DNA of 64,000 nucleotides from Oceanicaulis alexandrii DSM 11625 (GCF_000420265.1 NZ_ATUP01000001.1:1488001-1552000), one strand, 5' to 3'. Positions 24,545 to 35,745 are shown, counted from the stretch's first letter. The notes: generated by a model not told the origin, from the letters alone. Made by a program: numbers and translations.

Positions 24545-25633
24545 TTAGACCGTCAGATTGAGGCCGCCTCTGGCGATCTCCTGCGGGGTTACTGCGCCGT
24601 CCAGATTGTTATCGAGGGGCTGGTTGACCGGCCGGGCGCGCTGGGGATCGGGCGCGACGTCATTCAGCCGGTCGGCGGTTGTGGGGTTGGGGTCACTGCG
24701 GCTGATGCCGTCATCGCGCGTGGAGAGCCCGCTGTCGGCGCGCGCGAAACGGGTTTCAAACTGGGTGTTGGGAGTCGTCACTTCCGCTTCGGCGTCATTG
24801 ACCGTATCGCTGTCAGGGCGAGCTGAACCCAGTCCTGATGCGCTGCCGTCCGTATCGGCCTCAGCGGAATCACCCGCTGTCTCAGCGGCGGCGTTACGCG
24901 GATCAGCGCGGTTCACGGCGCTCGACTGCTCCAGCGCTGCTGTCGTGGGATTGATCGCGTCTGACGCCCGCGCCGCCGGGTTCAAGCCAGCCTGGGTCGC
25001 GTCGTTCTGAGCGGGCGCTATATCGGTACGGGATGGGCGCGGCTCAGCCTCGACGGGTCTGGCGGCTTGCGCCTGAGTGTCCTGCGGTCGCGTGTCTTCG
25101 GTCACGGTCCGAGTTTCAACGGTTTGCGTCTCTACACGGCGTGTGTCGCGGGCTTCATCGGCGTTCCGGGCTTCTGCGGCACGCGCCTGGCGCTCAGCGG
25201 TTTCCGCTTCTCGGGCTGAGGTCAGTGTCGCGGCGAGGGAGTCTGTCTGCGGGCTGCGCTCAGGGGCGGCTTGCGCCGTCACTTCACGGCTTTCAACCGA
25301 AACCTCGGTCGTCGTCTGGCGCGGGGAGGCCGTATCAGGCTGATCCGGTTCCGATCGGGTCTGCACGCGCGCTTCCTGGGCTTGCAGCAGCGCGGCGTTG
25401 GTGGAGGCGTCCAGTCGGTCACCCACCGCCTGGCCGAAGCCCTCGGCGGCGGCGGAACGAGTCTGACGGTCGTCGCCAGCGCGGTTCTGATCGGATGCGG
25501 ATCGCTCCACGGGCGGGACTGCAGCCGCATCGCGTGCGCTGGTCGTGTTGATCAGGGCGGGCTCGGATTCACGGGGCGGGGTTCGATATAAATCAGCGAG
25601 ATATCCCGCACCGCCTGCAATGTCAGCGACCAT
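24545..25633 (-). CDS. intrinsically disordered protein with a C-terminal EF-hand-like loop
   Basis: 362-aa protein of unknown function. A short ordered N-terminus (MVADIAGGAGYLADLYRTPP) is followed by about 300 residues rich in Ala, Thr, Arg, Glu, Asp and Gln, almost without aromatics. The centre looks coiled-coil-like (REAETAERQARAAEARNADE) and repeats the pattern TQTVETRTVTEDTRPQDTQA. The last 30 residues form a textbook calcium loop, D-N-N-L-D-G-A-V-T-P-Q-E. The start at 25633 has GAGG upstream. The GC-rich repetitive coding makes frame errors possible, but the frame stays open. It resembles flagellar-associated disordered proteins only in composition. Confidence 0.6.
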   Translation of the reverse strand: MVADIAGGAGYLADLYRTPPRESEPALINTTSARDAAAVPPVERSASDQNRAGDDRQTRSAAAEGFGQAVGDRLDASTNAALLQAQEARVQTRSEPDQPDTASPRQTTTEVSVESREVTAQAAPERSPQTDSLAATLTSAREAETAERQARAAEARNADEARDTRRVETQTVETRTVTEDTRPQDTQAQAARPVEAEPRPSRTDIAPAQNDATQAGLNPAARASDAINPTTAALEQSSAVNRADPRNAAAETAGDSAEADTDGSASGLGSARPDSDTVNDAEAEVTTPNTQFETRFARADSGLSTRDDGISRSDPNPTTADRLNDVAPDPQRARPVNQPLDNNLDGAVTPQEIARGGLNLTV

Positions 25634-25738
25634 GGCGCACCTCTGCACAGCTGAGTTCACTGAGCAGCATACAGTTTTTGCGTTTCAAAGGTTCCCCTGA
25701 CAGGGGATGGTGCTTTCTGAAATCTTAATGGCTGGGCC

Positions 25739-25774
25739 CAAAAAAGCCCTGAAGCAGATGCTTCAGGGCTTTTC
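25739..25774 (-). terminator. terminator after prolyl oligopeptidase
   Basis: Read on the minus strand: AGCCCTGAAGC, loop ATCT, GCTTCAGGGCT, then six Ts. Perfect 11-bp stem. Confidence 0.9.
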
Positions 25775-25798
25775 TGATCGGCGATGCAAAGGCGCGGT

Positions 25799-28015
25799 CT
25801 AGCCTTCGCTCTCGGCGTCTTCATCCATCAGCTCTTCCATCAGGAAGGTGTATTCGAGGGCCAGTCGGCGCGCGCTTTCCTGAAGGTTGGCGGCGGCGGA
25901 GTGACCGCCCTCCATGTTCTCATAATAGAGGACATCCTGATCCATCTCATTGAGAAGATAGGCCAGTTTACGAGCATGACCGGGATGCACCCGGTCATCC
26001 TTGGTGGAGGTCAGAAGGAACATGGGCGGATAGTCGACGCCGGTCTCCACATTGTGGAAGGGCGAGATCGAGCGCAGGAAGGCGCGCTCTTCGGCGTTCT
26101 CATCGGGGAAGCCGTACTCGTCCTGCCAGCTGGCGCCGGCCAGCAGCGTGTGGAAGCGCAGCATGTCCAGAAGCGGCACCTGGCTGATCACCGCGCCCCA
26201 CAGATCGGGACGCTGGGTGTACATCACGCCGGTCAGCAGCCCGCCATTGGAGCCGCCCTGAACCGCGAGATGATCAGACGTGGTCACGCCGTCATCAATC
26301 AGGTCTTCGGCGACCGCGATCAAGTCATCATAGATGCGCTGACGGTTGGTGCGCAGACCGGCCTGGTGCCAGGCCGGGCCGAATTCGCCGCCGCCGCGGA
26401 TGTTCGCCAGCACATAAGTGCCGCCGTTCTCGAGCCACATCCGGCCACGGGTGCCCGAATAGGACGGGGTCAGGCTGACCTGGAAGCCGCCATAAGCGTA
26501 GAGCAGCGTGGGCTGCGGGCCTTCGGCGTCTTCCGCGCGAACGATGAAGTACGGGATCATCGTGCCGTCCGTGCTCTCCGCCTGACGCTGTTCGACCACA
26601 AGGCCTTCGGCGTCAAACCAGGACGGCGCCGCTTTGGCCGGGTCCAGTTGCAGATCGGCGGACAGGCGGTAAAGCGCTTCAGGCTCCAGGAAGCCTTCCA
26701 CATTCACATAGGCCAGACCGGAATGATCATCGGCGGTGACGATGGAGATCGAGGCGTTCTCCGGCGTCTCGACGCTTTCGCTGGTCCAGCCGCTGTCAGA
26801 GCGTGTGAAGGCTTCCAGACCGCCCACCACATTGTCATTGATCACCATCAACAGATGGTTCGCCGTGGTAGCGACGCCATCAATGGACTGACGCTCATTG
26901 GGGGTGAACACCACCTCGACCGCCGGAAGCTCGCCGGTCTCGACAAATTCGCCCATGTCAAAGCTGAGGATCGAGCCGGTGGGGTAGGTCTCGCCGCCCT
27001 CAACCGGTGTCCAGTCTTCTTCGATGGAGAAGACCAGCTGACCGTCAAACAGGGTTTGCGGGCTCGATTTGCGCGGCAGCGGCATTTGCACCGGCTCGCC
27101 AGTTGCGCCGTCAGGCAGGTAATAATAGATGCTTTCAAAGAAGCTCGCGGCCTGGATGGCCATCATGTAGGCCGTGCCGTCCGCCTGTTCGAAACGGGCG
27201 GGCCAGACGCCCACATTGTCCTCGGCGCCGGAGATGACCACTTGCGCCTCTTCGATCGGCGTGCCGCGGCTCCAGCGCTTCACCACGAAGGGATAGCCTG
27301 ATTGCGTGGCTTCAGCCGGATCGAGCGCCGTGGCGATCAGAAGCGTGTCTGCGTCAATCCAGGCGGTCGAGCCCTTGGTTTCATCAATGACGAAGCCGTC
27401 TTCGATGAACTCGCGGGTCTCCATGTTGAATTCACGGCGAACCGCGGCGTCTGACCCGCCATCTGACAGGGTGATCATGCAGCGCGTGTAATCGGGCGCC
27501 AGGCAATCGGCGCCGCGCCAGACCCAGTTATGGCCTTCGGCTTCGCCCAGCGCGTCGAGATCGAGCACCACATCCCATTCAGGATTATCTGTGGCGTAGC
27601 TCTCGACGCTGGTCTTGCGCCACAGGCCTTTGACGTGGTCGGCGTCCTGCCAGAAATTCCACAGCTCGCCATTACGCACGCCCACATAGGGAATGCGGTC
27701 GGTGGATTGCAGCACTTCAAGCGCCTGATTGTAGAGCGTGTCATAGCGCGGATCAGAGGTGAGGCGGTCGAGCGATTGCTCGTTCATCTCGGTTGCGAAG
27801 GCGAGGGCGCGTTCGCCTTCAACGTCTTCGAGCCATTCAAGGCTTTCGGTTTCCGCCTGGATGGCGGCGTTCAGCTGCGCGCCGGGCAGATCGGCGGTGT
27901 CTGTCACGCCGGACTCCTCAGTATCAGTCATGTTGGTTTCTTCGGACGGCGAACAGGCCGCGAGCGCCAGAACGGCGGCGGCGGCGGACAGGTGATAACC
28001 CCAGCGGCGCATCAT
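25799..28015 (-). CDS. lipoprotein prolyl oligopeptidase (S9A family)
   Basis: 738-aa serine peptidase that cuts short peptides after proline. A lipoprotein signal (MMRRWGYHLSAAAAVLALAAC, Cys21) places it in the envelope, whereas classic prolyl oligopeptidases are cytoplasmic or simply secreted. A beta-propeller (about 90-450) gates the active site. The C-terminal hydrolase domain carries Ser in GGSNGGLLTG, Asp in TKDDRVHPGHA and His in EGGHSAA. The acidic linker after the lipobox (NMTDTEESGVTDTADLP) is probably a tether. GGGGAGAG precedes the double ATG at 28015. It is divergent from dapF. Probably used for peptide scavenging. Confidence 0.92.
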   Translation of the reverse strand: MMRRWGYHLSAAAAVLALAACSPSEETNMTDTEESGVTDTADLPGAQLNAAIQAETESLEWLEDVEGERALAFATEMNEQSLDRLTSDPRYDTLYNQALEVLQSTDRIPYVGVRNGELWNFWQDADHVKGLWRKTSVESYATDNPEWDVVLDLDALGEAEGHNWVWRGADCLAPDYTRCMITLSDGGSDAAVRREFNMETREFIEDGFVIDETKGSTAWIDADTLLIATALDPAEATQSGYPFVVKRWSRGTPIEEAQVVISGAEDNVGVWPARFEQADGTAYMMAIQAASFFESIYYYLPDGATGEPVQMPLPRKSSPQTLFDGQLVFSIEEDWTPVEGGETYPTGSILSFDMGEFVETGELPAVEVVFTPNERQSIDGVATTANHLLMVINDNVVGGLEAFTRSDSGWTSESVETPENASISIVTADDHSGLAYVNVEGFLEPEALYRLSADLQLDPAKAAPSWFDAEGLVVEQRQAESTDGTMIPYFIVRAEDAEGPQPTLLYAYGGFQVSLTPSYSGTRGRMWLENGGTYVLANIRGGGEFGPAWHQAGLRTNRQRIYDDLIAVAEDLIDDGVTTSDHLAVQGGSNGGLLTGVMYTQRPDLWGAVISQVPLLDMLRFHTLLAGASWQDEYGFPDENAEERAFLRSISPFHNVETGVDYPPMFLLTSTKDDRVHPGHARKLAYLLNEMDQDVLYYENMEGGHSAAANLQESARRLALEYTFLMEELMDEDAESEG

Positions 28016-28136
28016 GCTCTCCCCTTGTTGAGCGACTGCGCGCATTCAACAGGGCGTTGGCCTTCGGGTCAAAGTGATACTGTATTACAGGCCGTTTATC
28101 TTGCGGCCTGAGCCTCATGAGCGTATCGCTGCCGAT

Positions 28137-28958
28137 ATGAGAGCTTATGCCATGAACGGGGCGGGAAACGCCTTTATCGTGCTGGATCGCCGCGACGAAA
28201 CCGGCGCGTCCGCTTTTAGCGCCAAAGATATCGCCGCGATGCTGGGCGTGCATGCCTTTGACCAGTTGATTGTCCTCGATCCGTCATCAGAGGCTGACGC
28301 CGACCTCAGGGTCTGGAACAGCGATGGCGGCGAGGTGGGCGCCTGCGGCAACGGCACGCGGGCGGCGGCCTGGTTATTGTTTGAAGATGGCGCGAAGCCT
28401 CATCTAAGTTTCACCTCAGCGGGCGGACCCATGCGGGCGCAGCGTTTGCTATCGGGCGCGGCCGAGGTCGATCTGGGCTCGGCCCGGCTTGACTGGCGTC
28501 AGATCCCGCTCTCGCTGCCCATGGATACGGTGCGGCTCGATTTCGGCGTCAATCTGCCCGGCGGCGGACGGTTGGAGGGTCCGGGGGCGGTTTCCATGGG
28601 CAATCCCCATGTGGTGTTCCCGGTGGACGATCTCGAGAGCCTGCCCATCACCGAGATCGGGCCGACGATCGAGCATGATCCGCTGTTTCCGGAGCGGGTG
28701 AATACGGGTTTCGCTCAGGTGCGCGACCGTGATGATGTCCGCCTGAAAGTGTTCGAACGCGGCGCGGGCCTGACGCTCGCCTGCGGGACGGGCGCTGGCG
28801 CGGCGTTGGTCGCGCTTCATCGTCAGGGCTTGGTGGATCGTGAAGCGGTGATCGAGGCCGATGGCGGCAAGCTGCCTGTGCGCTGGGACAGCGAGGGCCA
28901 TGTGCACCTGTCCGGCCCGGTTGTGCTGGAGCGTGAGCTGGATTTGCGCGGCGTTTGA
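28137..28958 (+). CDS. dapF: diaminopimelate epimerase
   Basis: 273-aa PLP-independent epimerase converting LL- to meso-diaminopimelate for lysine and peptidoglycan. The two catalytic cysteines are Cys70 (GEVGACGNGTRAA) and Cys216 (LTLACGTGAGAA), one from each lobe. The N-terminus MRAYAMNGAGNAFIVLDRR matches the family from the ATG at 28137; an in-frame GTG at 28074 would add unlike residues. The first lobe has Ala-Met-Asn instead of the common Met-x-G-x-G-N-D, with GNAFIV in place of GNDFIV. It heads the dapF-mtaB-ftsY series. Confidence 0.93.
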   Translation: MRAYAMNGAGNAFIVLDRRDETGASAFSAKDIAAMLGVHAFDQLIVLDPSSEADADLRVWNSDGGEVGACGNGTRAAAWLLFEDGAKPHLSFTSAGGPMRAQRLLSGAAEVDLGSARLDWRQIPLSLPMDTVRLDFGVNLPGGGRLEGPGAVSMGNPHVVFPVDDLESLPITEIGPTIEHDPLFPERVNTGFAQVRDRDDVRLKVFERGAGLTLACGTGAGAALVALHRQGLVDREAVIEADGGKLPVRWDSEGHVHLSGPVVLERELDLRGV

Positions 28959-29027
28959 CGCATAGCCGCCTTGCAGACTCCCTTCCCCGCTTGACCCAAA
29001 CCCGTCTCAACCCCACTTTGCGCGCCA

Positions 29028-30341
29028 ATGAGCACACCTGTGGAAAACCCTGCCCCGTCCCATGAGGCCTCAGAGGGGCGCGATGTGGAGATCGTCACTT
29101 TTGGCTGCCGGCTGAACGCCTGGGAGTCAGAGGTGATGCGCGATCATGCGCGTGCGGGCGGCCTGTCTGACGCTGTGATCATCAATACCTGCGCGGTGAC
29201 TAACGAAGCCGTGCGTCAGGCGCGCCAGACCATTCGCCGGATGAAGCGCGAGCGGCCCGACGCGAAGATGATCGTCACCGGCTGCGCCGCCCAGATCGAC
29301 CCCGAGCAGTTCGCTAAAATGGCTGAGGTGGATCAGGTGCTTGGCAATGCTGAAAAGCTGCGTCCGGAAACCTTCAAATCCACCGTCATTGCAGGCGGCG
29401 ACAAGGTGAAGGTCGATGACATCATGGCGGTCAGCGAGATCGCCAATCATCTTGTGGATGGCCTTGACGGTCGCGCCCGCGCCTATGTGCAGGTGCAGAC
29501 AGGCTGCGATCACCGCTGCACTTTCTGCATCATTCCCTATGGCCGCGGCAATGCCCGCTCCGCCCCGGCGGGCGAGGTGGTCGAACAGGTCAAACGCCTG
29601 GTGGAAACAGGTCATTCCGAAGTGGTTCTGACCGGCGTCGATATGACGAGCTGGGGCCAAGACTTGCCGGGGACGCCCAAGCTGGGCCGTCTGGTGCGCG
29701 CCATCCTCAAGCAGGTCCCTGACTTGCAGCGCCTGCGCCTGTCCTCGATCGATGCCATCGAGATCGACGAAGACCTGTTCCGCGCCATCGCCGAGGAAGA
29801 CCGGCTCTGCCCCTATATGCACCTCTCGCTTCAAGCGGGCGATGACATGATCCTCAAACGCATGAAGCGCCGCCATTCCCGCGATGACGCGATCGCCCTC
29901 GCAAAGCGCCTGCGCGCCGTGCGCCCGGACATTGCGTTTGGCGCGGATCTCATCGCGGGCTTCCCCACCGAGACCGAGGAGATGTTTGAAAACTCGCTTC
30001 GGCTGGTGGATGAGTGCGATCTCGCCTTTGTCCATGTCTTCCCCTACTCGCCTCGTCCCGGCACGCCCGCCGCGCGCATGCCGCAGGTGGACCGCGAGGT
30101 TGTTAAAGAGCGCGCCGCTCGCCTGCGCGCGAAATCACACGAGGCGCTGCAACGCCATCTCGCCTCGCGCGTTGGGCAGGAGATGACGGTGCTGGTGGAA
30201 AAGCCCGGCTTCGCCCGCGCCGATGACTTCACGCCCGTGCGTATGGAGTCCTCGGCACGGCCCGGAGCGCTCGTCCGCGCGATGATTACGGGCCATGACG
30301 AGAAAGCCCTGACCGCAACCCCGCTGGAGGCTGCCCTGTGA
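29028..30341 (+). CDS. mtaB: tRNA t6A37 methylthiotransferase MtaB
   Basis: 437-aa radical-SAM enzyme that converts t6A37 to ms2t6A in tRNAs reading ANN codons. The N-terminal UPF0004 domain has cysteines in TFGCRLN, NTCAVT and VTGCAAQ, which bind the auxiliary cluster. The radical-SAM motif C-x3-C-x2-C is seen in TGCDHRCTFCIIPYGRG. A C-terminal TRAM-like region follows (EMTVLVEKPGFARADDFTPV). The dapF-mtaB-ftsY order is typical of alphaproteobacteria. Its stop overlaps the ftsY GTG start (GTGA). Confidence 0.94.
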   Translation: MSTPVENPAPSHEASEGRDVEIVTFGCRLNAWESEVMRDHARAGGLSDAVIINTCAVTNEAVRQARQTIRRMKRERPDAKMIVTGCAAQIDPEQFAKMAEVDQVLGNAEKLRPETFKSTVIAGGDKVKVDDIMAVSEIANHLVDGLDGRARAYVQVQTGCDHRCTFCIIPYGRGNARSAPAGEVVEQVKRLVETGHSEVVLTGVDMTSWGQDLPGTPKLGRLVRAILKQVPDLQRLRLSSIDAIEIDEDLFRAIAEEDRLCPYMHLSLQAGDDMILKRMKRRHSRDDAIALAKRLRAVRPDIAFGADLIAGFPTETEEMFENSLRLVDECDLAFVHVFPYSPRPGTPAARMPQVDREVVKERAARLRAKSHEALQRHLASRVGQEMTVLVEKPGFARADDFTPVRMESSARPGALVRAMITGHDEKALTATPLEAAL

Positions 30342-31651
30342 GCTGGTTCAAATTCGGTTTCGGCAAGAAAAAACAAAAGGACGAGGCCCCGTCCGAGGTT
30401 CCGGCGCTTGATGCGCCAGAGCCTGCGGCTGAACCCGAAGCGCCTGCTGAAGCCCCGGTCATTGCGGCGGTCGACGCGGCGCCAGAAGCCCTGGATGAAG
30501 CGCGTCCCGCCGAGCCGGCGCCCGCTTCCGCGGATGCAGATGATGTGTTGGAAGCGCGCGCCGAGGCCGTCATTGATGACAATGCCCCGAGCCCGGAAGA
30601 CATCGCTGAAACCCCAGCCCAGGCGAGCGGGATCGAGGATCTGGCGGAAACACTGGCGCAGCCTGAGACTGTTGACCCGGTGACGGAAGAAGCGCCGCCA
30701 GCACCTGAGCCTCAGCCGGCGCCGGAAGAGGAGAAGAAGGGCTTTTTCGCACGGCTCGCGGCGGGCCTGAAAAAATCCTCTTCGCGTCTCAGCGATGGTC
30801 TCAGCGCGATGTTCACCCAGCGCAAGCTCGATCAGGCGGCGCTGGATGAGCTGGAAGAATTGCTGATCGCAGCCGATATTGGCGCAGCGACGGCGGCCAA
30901 GGTGATTGATCGCCTGGCGAAGGACCGGTTTGACAAGGATGTCTCTGACATCGAGATCCGCGAAGCGCTCGCAGACGTGGTCGCTGAAACGCTTCAACCC
31001 TATGAGCAGCCGCTCGACATGACCGGAGACGCCCCGCGCGTGGTGCTGTTCGTCGGCGTCAACGGCTCAGGCAAGACCACGACGCTTGGCAAGATCGCGG
31101 TGAAGATGACGCGTGAAGGCGCGGGTGTGATCACGGCGGCGGGCGACACGTTCCGCGCCGCGGCGGTCGAACAGCTTCAGGTCTGGTCAGACCGCGCTGG
31201 CGCGACCTTCATGTCGCGCGATCTGGGCGCGGATGCGGCCGGCCTCGCCTATGACGCCATCCAGCAAGGCCGGACCGATCAGGCGGACGCGGTGCTGATC
31301 GACACGGCAGGCCGTCTTCAGAACAAGGCCGAGCTGATGGACGAGCTGCGCAAGATCGTCCGGGTCATCAAGAAGATGGACGAAACCGCCCCGCATCATG
31401 TGCTGCTGGTGCTCGACGGCACCGTGGGCTCGAACGCCATCTCTCAGGCCGAGGCCTTCATGGAAGCCTCCCACGTCACCGGCGTCATCATGACCAAGCT
31501 TGACGGCACCGCCAAAGGCGGCGCTTTGGTGCAGGTCGCCGAACGCTTCAAATTGCCCATTCACTTTATCGGCGTGGGCGAAGGCGAGGCGGATTTGCAG
31601 GCCTTCAAGGCGAAAGAGTTCGCGCGGGCCCTGGCGGGGCTTGAAGCCTAG
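30338..31651 (+). CDS. ftsY: FtsY, signal recognition particle receptor
   Basis: 437-aa GTPase that docks SRP-ribosome complexes at the inner membrane. A long acidic, Ala/Pro/Glu-rich A domain (about 15-130) precedes the NG domain. There I see G1 GVNGSGKTTTLGKIA, G2/G3 GDTFRAAAVEQL and DTAGRLQNKAELMDEL, G4 TKLDGTAKGG and the closing FIGVGEGEADLQAF. The N-terminus MSWFKFGFGKKKQ can bind lipid. The GTG start overlaps the mtaB stop by 4 nt, so translational coupling is expected. Confidence 0.96.
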   Translation: MSWFKFGFGKKKQKDEAPSEVPALDAPEPAAEPEAPAEAPVIAAVDAAPEALDEARPAEPAPASADADDVLEARAEAVIDDNAPSPEDIAETPAQASGIEDLAETLAQPETVDPVTEEAPPAPEPQPAPEEEKKGFFARLAAGLKKSSSRLSDGLSAMFTQRKLDQAALDELEELLIAADIGAATAAKVIDRLAKDRFDKDVSDIEIREALADVVAETLQPYEQPLDMTGDAPRVVLFVGVNGSGKTTTLGKIAVKMTREGAGVITAAGDTFRAAAVEQLQVWSDRAGATFMSRDLGADAAGLAYDAIQQGRTDQADAVLIDTAGRLQNKAELMDELRKIVRVIKKMDETAPHHVLLVLDGTVGSNAISQAEAFMEASHVTGVIMTKLDGTAKGGALVQVAERFKLPIHFIGVGEGEADLQAFKAKEFARALAGLEA

Positions 31652-31679
31652 CGGGCTTCATGGTCCTGGGCCGGAGACA

Positions 31680-33014
31680 CTAAAGACCCCCGCCGACGCG
31701 GTTCTTCCAATAGCCCACATCCTCGGCGTATTTGCCGACGACCTCGCCCAGCACCTGGTTGAGCTTGAGGGTGTGAAAGCTGATCCACTCGCCCTGATCG
31801 ATCTCTTCGAGCGCCTTCATCGAGTTGCTGAGGAAGAAGGCGTAGAGCATGGCGATCAGGATGAAGAGCACCGGAAAGACCCAGCCCAGCGCGACAATGG
31901 TGGCGAAGGGGTTGAACAGGTCGAGCGCCGCGGCGAGTCCGAACAGCGCCGTCACCGCCAGGATGAAGGCCGCCGGCACGAAGAGCAGGTAATAGCTCGA
32001 GTTTCTCGTGATCTGGAACACCACATTGCGCACATAGCTCTCGATGAAGAACACGCGCAGGGCGATCCAGTTGATATTCAGCGTCCACAGGCGCGCCTCG
32101 GCGGAGAGCTGTTTGGAATCGCGCTCTTCGCCGACGGTGACGGACTTCGCCCGACCGATGGCGGTGCGGTAATGATCGTTCAATCGCGCGCAATATCGGG
32201 TCAGGAAATTCGCCATTTCGCGCGCTGTGTTGCGCTGATAGGGGGAGTATTCGGTGTAATAGAGCGCCCACATCACCAGCGCCGCCAGCACGCAGGACCC
32301 CGCCCCGAACATCAGCGAATTGAGCGCGCCGGCGGTGTTCTCTCCGAACAGATCGCCATGCAGCGGGCCGAACGCATCCACTACGCCCACAGCGTTCAGC
32401 ACAATGTTCGCGACCAATACCAGGGTCAGGATGGAGGACAGCCAGATCGACAAACGCCGTACATTGGCGTTCATCAGCTTGCGGGTCTCATTTAGCATAT
32501 AGAGAAGGCCATGTTCGCTATCGGCGAACTGGCCTGCGATCACCGCGCCTTCCACGTCTTCGAACAGGGCGCGCGGATCCGACGCGATCGGCACCGGAGC
32601 GCCCAGGAAGCGGTCGGCGAGCTCGGCATAGTCTTTCGCCAGCGCGTCGGTCATCTCTTCGGGCATGCGCATGAAGCCCACGCGCACCATCATCCATTTG
32701 AAGATCAGGCCCTGACGCGAAATGAAGCTCTCTTCATGGTCGAAATCCTCGCCCAGCGCGCCTTCCAGCAGGGTCTTGTGGCCTGATACCGCCGCCGCCC
32801 AGGCGCCGGGCCCCATTTCACTGGCGGTGTTCGGGCTCGCCTTTCGGCCGAGTCCCACGAGCCGCAGCAACAGACGGAAAGGAAAGGAGAGGCCGCGCAA
32901 GAGCCCTGCGCCCAGCCGGGAGGCGTAGCGGCGCAAGCCAAACACCAACAGCGCCAGAAACAATCCCGCCGCCAGCCCGGCGGCAAACCCTGTGACAGTC
33001 ATCAATCCGTCCAT
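31680..33014 (-). CDS. multi-pass membrane protein, unknown
   Basis: 444-aa inner-membrane protein I do not recognise. Hydrophobic helices lie at about 3-26 (TVTGFAAGLAAGLFLALLVF), 190-212, 230-252, 345-370 and 375-398. A large soluble segment of about 130 residues sits between the first two (GAWAAAVSGHKTLLEGALGE, EEMTDALAKDYAELADRFLG). A second soluble stretch (YTEYSPYQRNTAREMANFLT) follows the third helix, and the tail ends ALEEIDQGEWISFHTLKLNQ. AGGGGGG upstream of the ATG at 33014 fixes the start. It is downstream of eipA on the same strand (104-bp gap holding a CtrA-like box) and convergent with ftsY. Confidence 0.72.
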   Translation of the reverse strand: MDGLMTVTGFAAGLAAGLFLALLVFGLRRYASRLGAGLLRGLSFPFRLLLRLVGLGRKASPNTASEMGPGAWAAAVSGHKTLLEGALGEDFDHEESFISRQGLIFKWMMVRVGFMRMPEEMTDALAKDYAELADRFLGAPVPIASDPRALFEDVEGAVIAGQFADSEHGLLYMLNETRKLMNANVRRLSIWLSSILTLVLVANIVLNAVGVVDAFGPLHGDLFGENTAGALNSLMFGAGSCVLAALVMWALYYTEYSPYQRNTAREMANFLTRYCARLNDHYRTAIGRAKSVTVGEERDSKQLSAEARLWTLNINWIALRVFFIESYVRNVVFQITRNSSYYLLFVPAAFILAVTALFGLAAALDLFNPFATIVALGWVFPVLFILIAMLYAFFLSNSMKALEEIDQGEWISFHTLKLNQVLGEVVGKYAEDVGYWKNRVGGGL

Positions 33015-33100
33015 GTTCGAGGCCCCCCTCTGAACCCCGGTTCTGAAAGCTGAGGCTCGTGGGGAGTCTAGCCGCAATTCATGACGGATGCGAGGATTGG

Positions 33101-33115
33101 TTAATCCGCATTTAC
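33101..33115 (-). promoter_or_regulatory. CtrA-like box upstream of the membrane-protein gene
   Basis: TTAA-N7-TTAC. The CtrA consensus in Caulobacter relatives is TTAA-N7-TTAA. It lies 87-101 bp before the start at 33014. Single near-match, so only suggestive. Confidence 0.3.
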
Positions 33116-33117
33116 CC

Positions 33118-33750
33118 TTAGAACGGGATCCAGTTGCGCTGACGCGAATAGGCCAGATAGCCCACATTGGCCCCCGCGCGCAGGCCGACGCCGGACCGGA
33201 TCGGCGCCAGGGTGATGCCGTCGGCGCGTTGATAATTCACGCCCAGACCCGCCACGAAATAGGCCGAGCCTTCCACGCCGGGAAAGCGCTGATAGAGCCG
33301 GTCGGTGTCGTTGAGGCGATAGACCAGAGTGAAGACCCGGCTGGCGTTGCCCCCGGCGTCGAACCCGATGCTGGGGCCCTGCCAGTAGACCTTTTGCTGG
33401 TCGGGGCTGCCTTTCAGGCTCAGATAGCCCTCGCCATAGCGCAGTCCGATGCCCGCCGCGCCGGAGACCTCCTCGCCGGCGATATAGCCGACGGGACGTC
33501 CCAGATCCGAGAAGACGCGTTCCAGTGCGGAGGCGGCGGCTTCGGCTGTGACGCCAAAGAAGTCGGCCGTGACTTCCACCAGCTCTTCACGCGAATAGGT
33601 GTCGATATTGGACTGGTACTCGCTCGGCTGACCGTAATCAGGGTCGTCCGCACGGGTGGCGGGTTGCGCACCGCCCGTGCTCGCACAGGCGCCGAGCGCC
33701 AGCGTCAGGGCGGTGGTCGTGATCATGGAAAGGATGGATCGTGTGATCAT
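33118..33750 (-). CDS. eipA: EipA-like (DUF1134) envelope integrity protein, lipoprotein form
   Basis: 210-aa protein of the DUF1134 family, which includes Brucella EipA, a periplasmic beta-barrel-fold protein needed for envelope integrity. Matches to the family core are SREELVEVTADFFGVTAEAA, DLGRPVGYIAGEEVSGAAGI, GLRYGEGYLSLKG, KVYWQGPSIGFDAGGNASRV and APIRSGVGLRAGANVGYLAY. The N-terminus MITRSILSMITTTALTLALGAC has a lipobox (Cys22), so this version appears lipid-anchored, whereas the Brucella protein is described as soluble periplasmic. The start at 33750 was chosen for this signal. Divergent from lepA. Confidence 0.88.
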   Translation of the reverse strand: MITRSILSMITTTALTLALGACASTGGAQPATRADDPDYGQPSEYQSNIDTYSREELVEVTADFFGVTAEAAASALERVFSDLGRPVGYIAGEEVSGAAGIGLRYGEGYLSLKGSPDQQKVYWQGPSIGFDAGGNASRVFTLVYRLNDTDRLYQRFPGVEGSAYFVAGLGVNYQRADGITLAPIRSGVGLRAGANVGYLAYSRQRNWIPF

Positions 33751-33913
33751 GGTGCGCCTGCCTTGTCTGACCGGTTTGATGCGCCGGACGCTGAACGTCA
33801 ATTAGGGCCTCGGTGAGGCGAAAGGGTAAACACTGCGTAAACACCCGCCCCAAAGGCGGGCTTCACTGCCAATAAGCTTGGCGCAGAGGCTTGCCAGTGC
33901 TAACTCCCGCGGC

Positions 33914-35722
<1,809 letters not shown>

Positions 35723-35745
35723 GCCTCAAGCGCTCTGACGACACG

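Noticed and set aside
24545-25633. Flagellar hook-length control protein (FliK)
   Set aside because: Only composition is similar; no Hook-length control C-terminal domain and no flagellar gene nearby.
25784-27301. 505-codon open frame opposite the prolyl oligopeptidase gene
   Set aside because: Antisense shadow; the opposite strand has a complete lipoprotein peptidase with catalytic triad.
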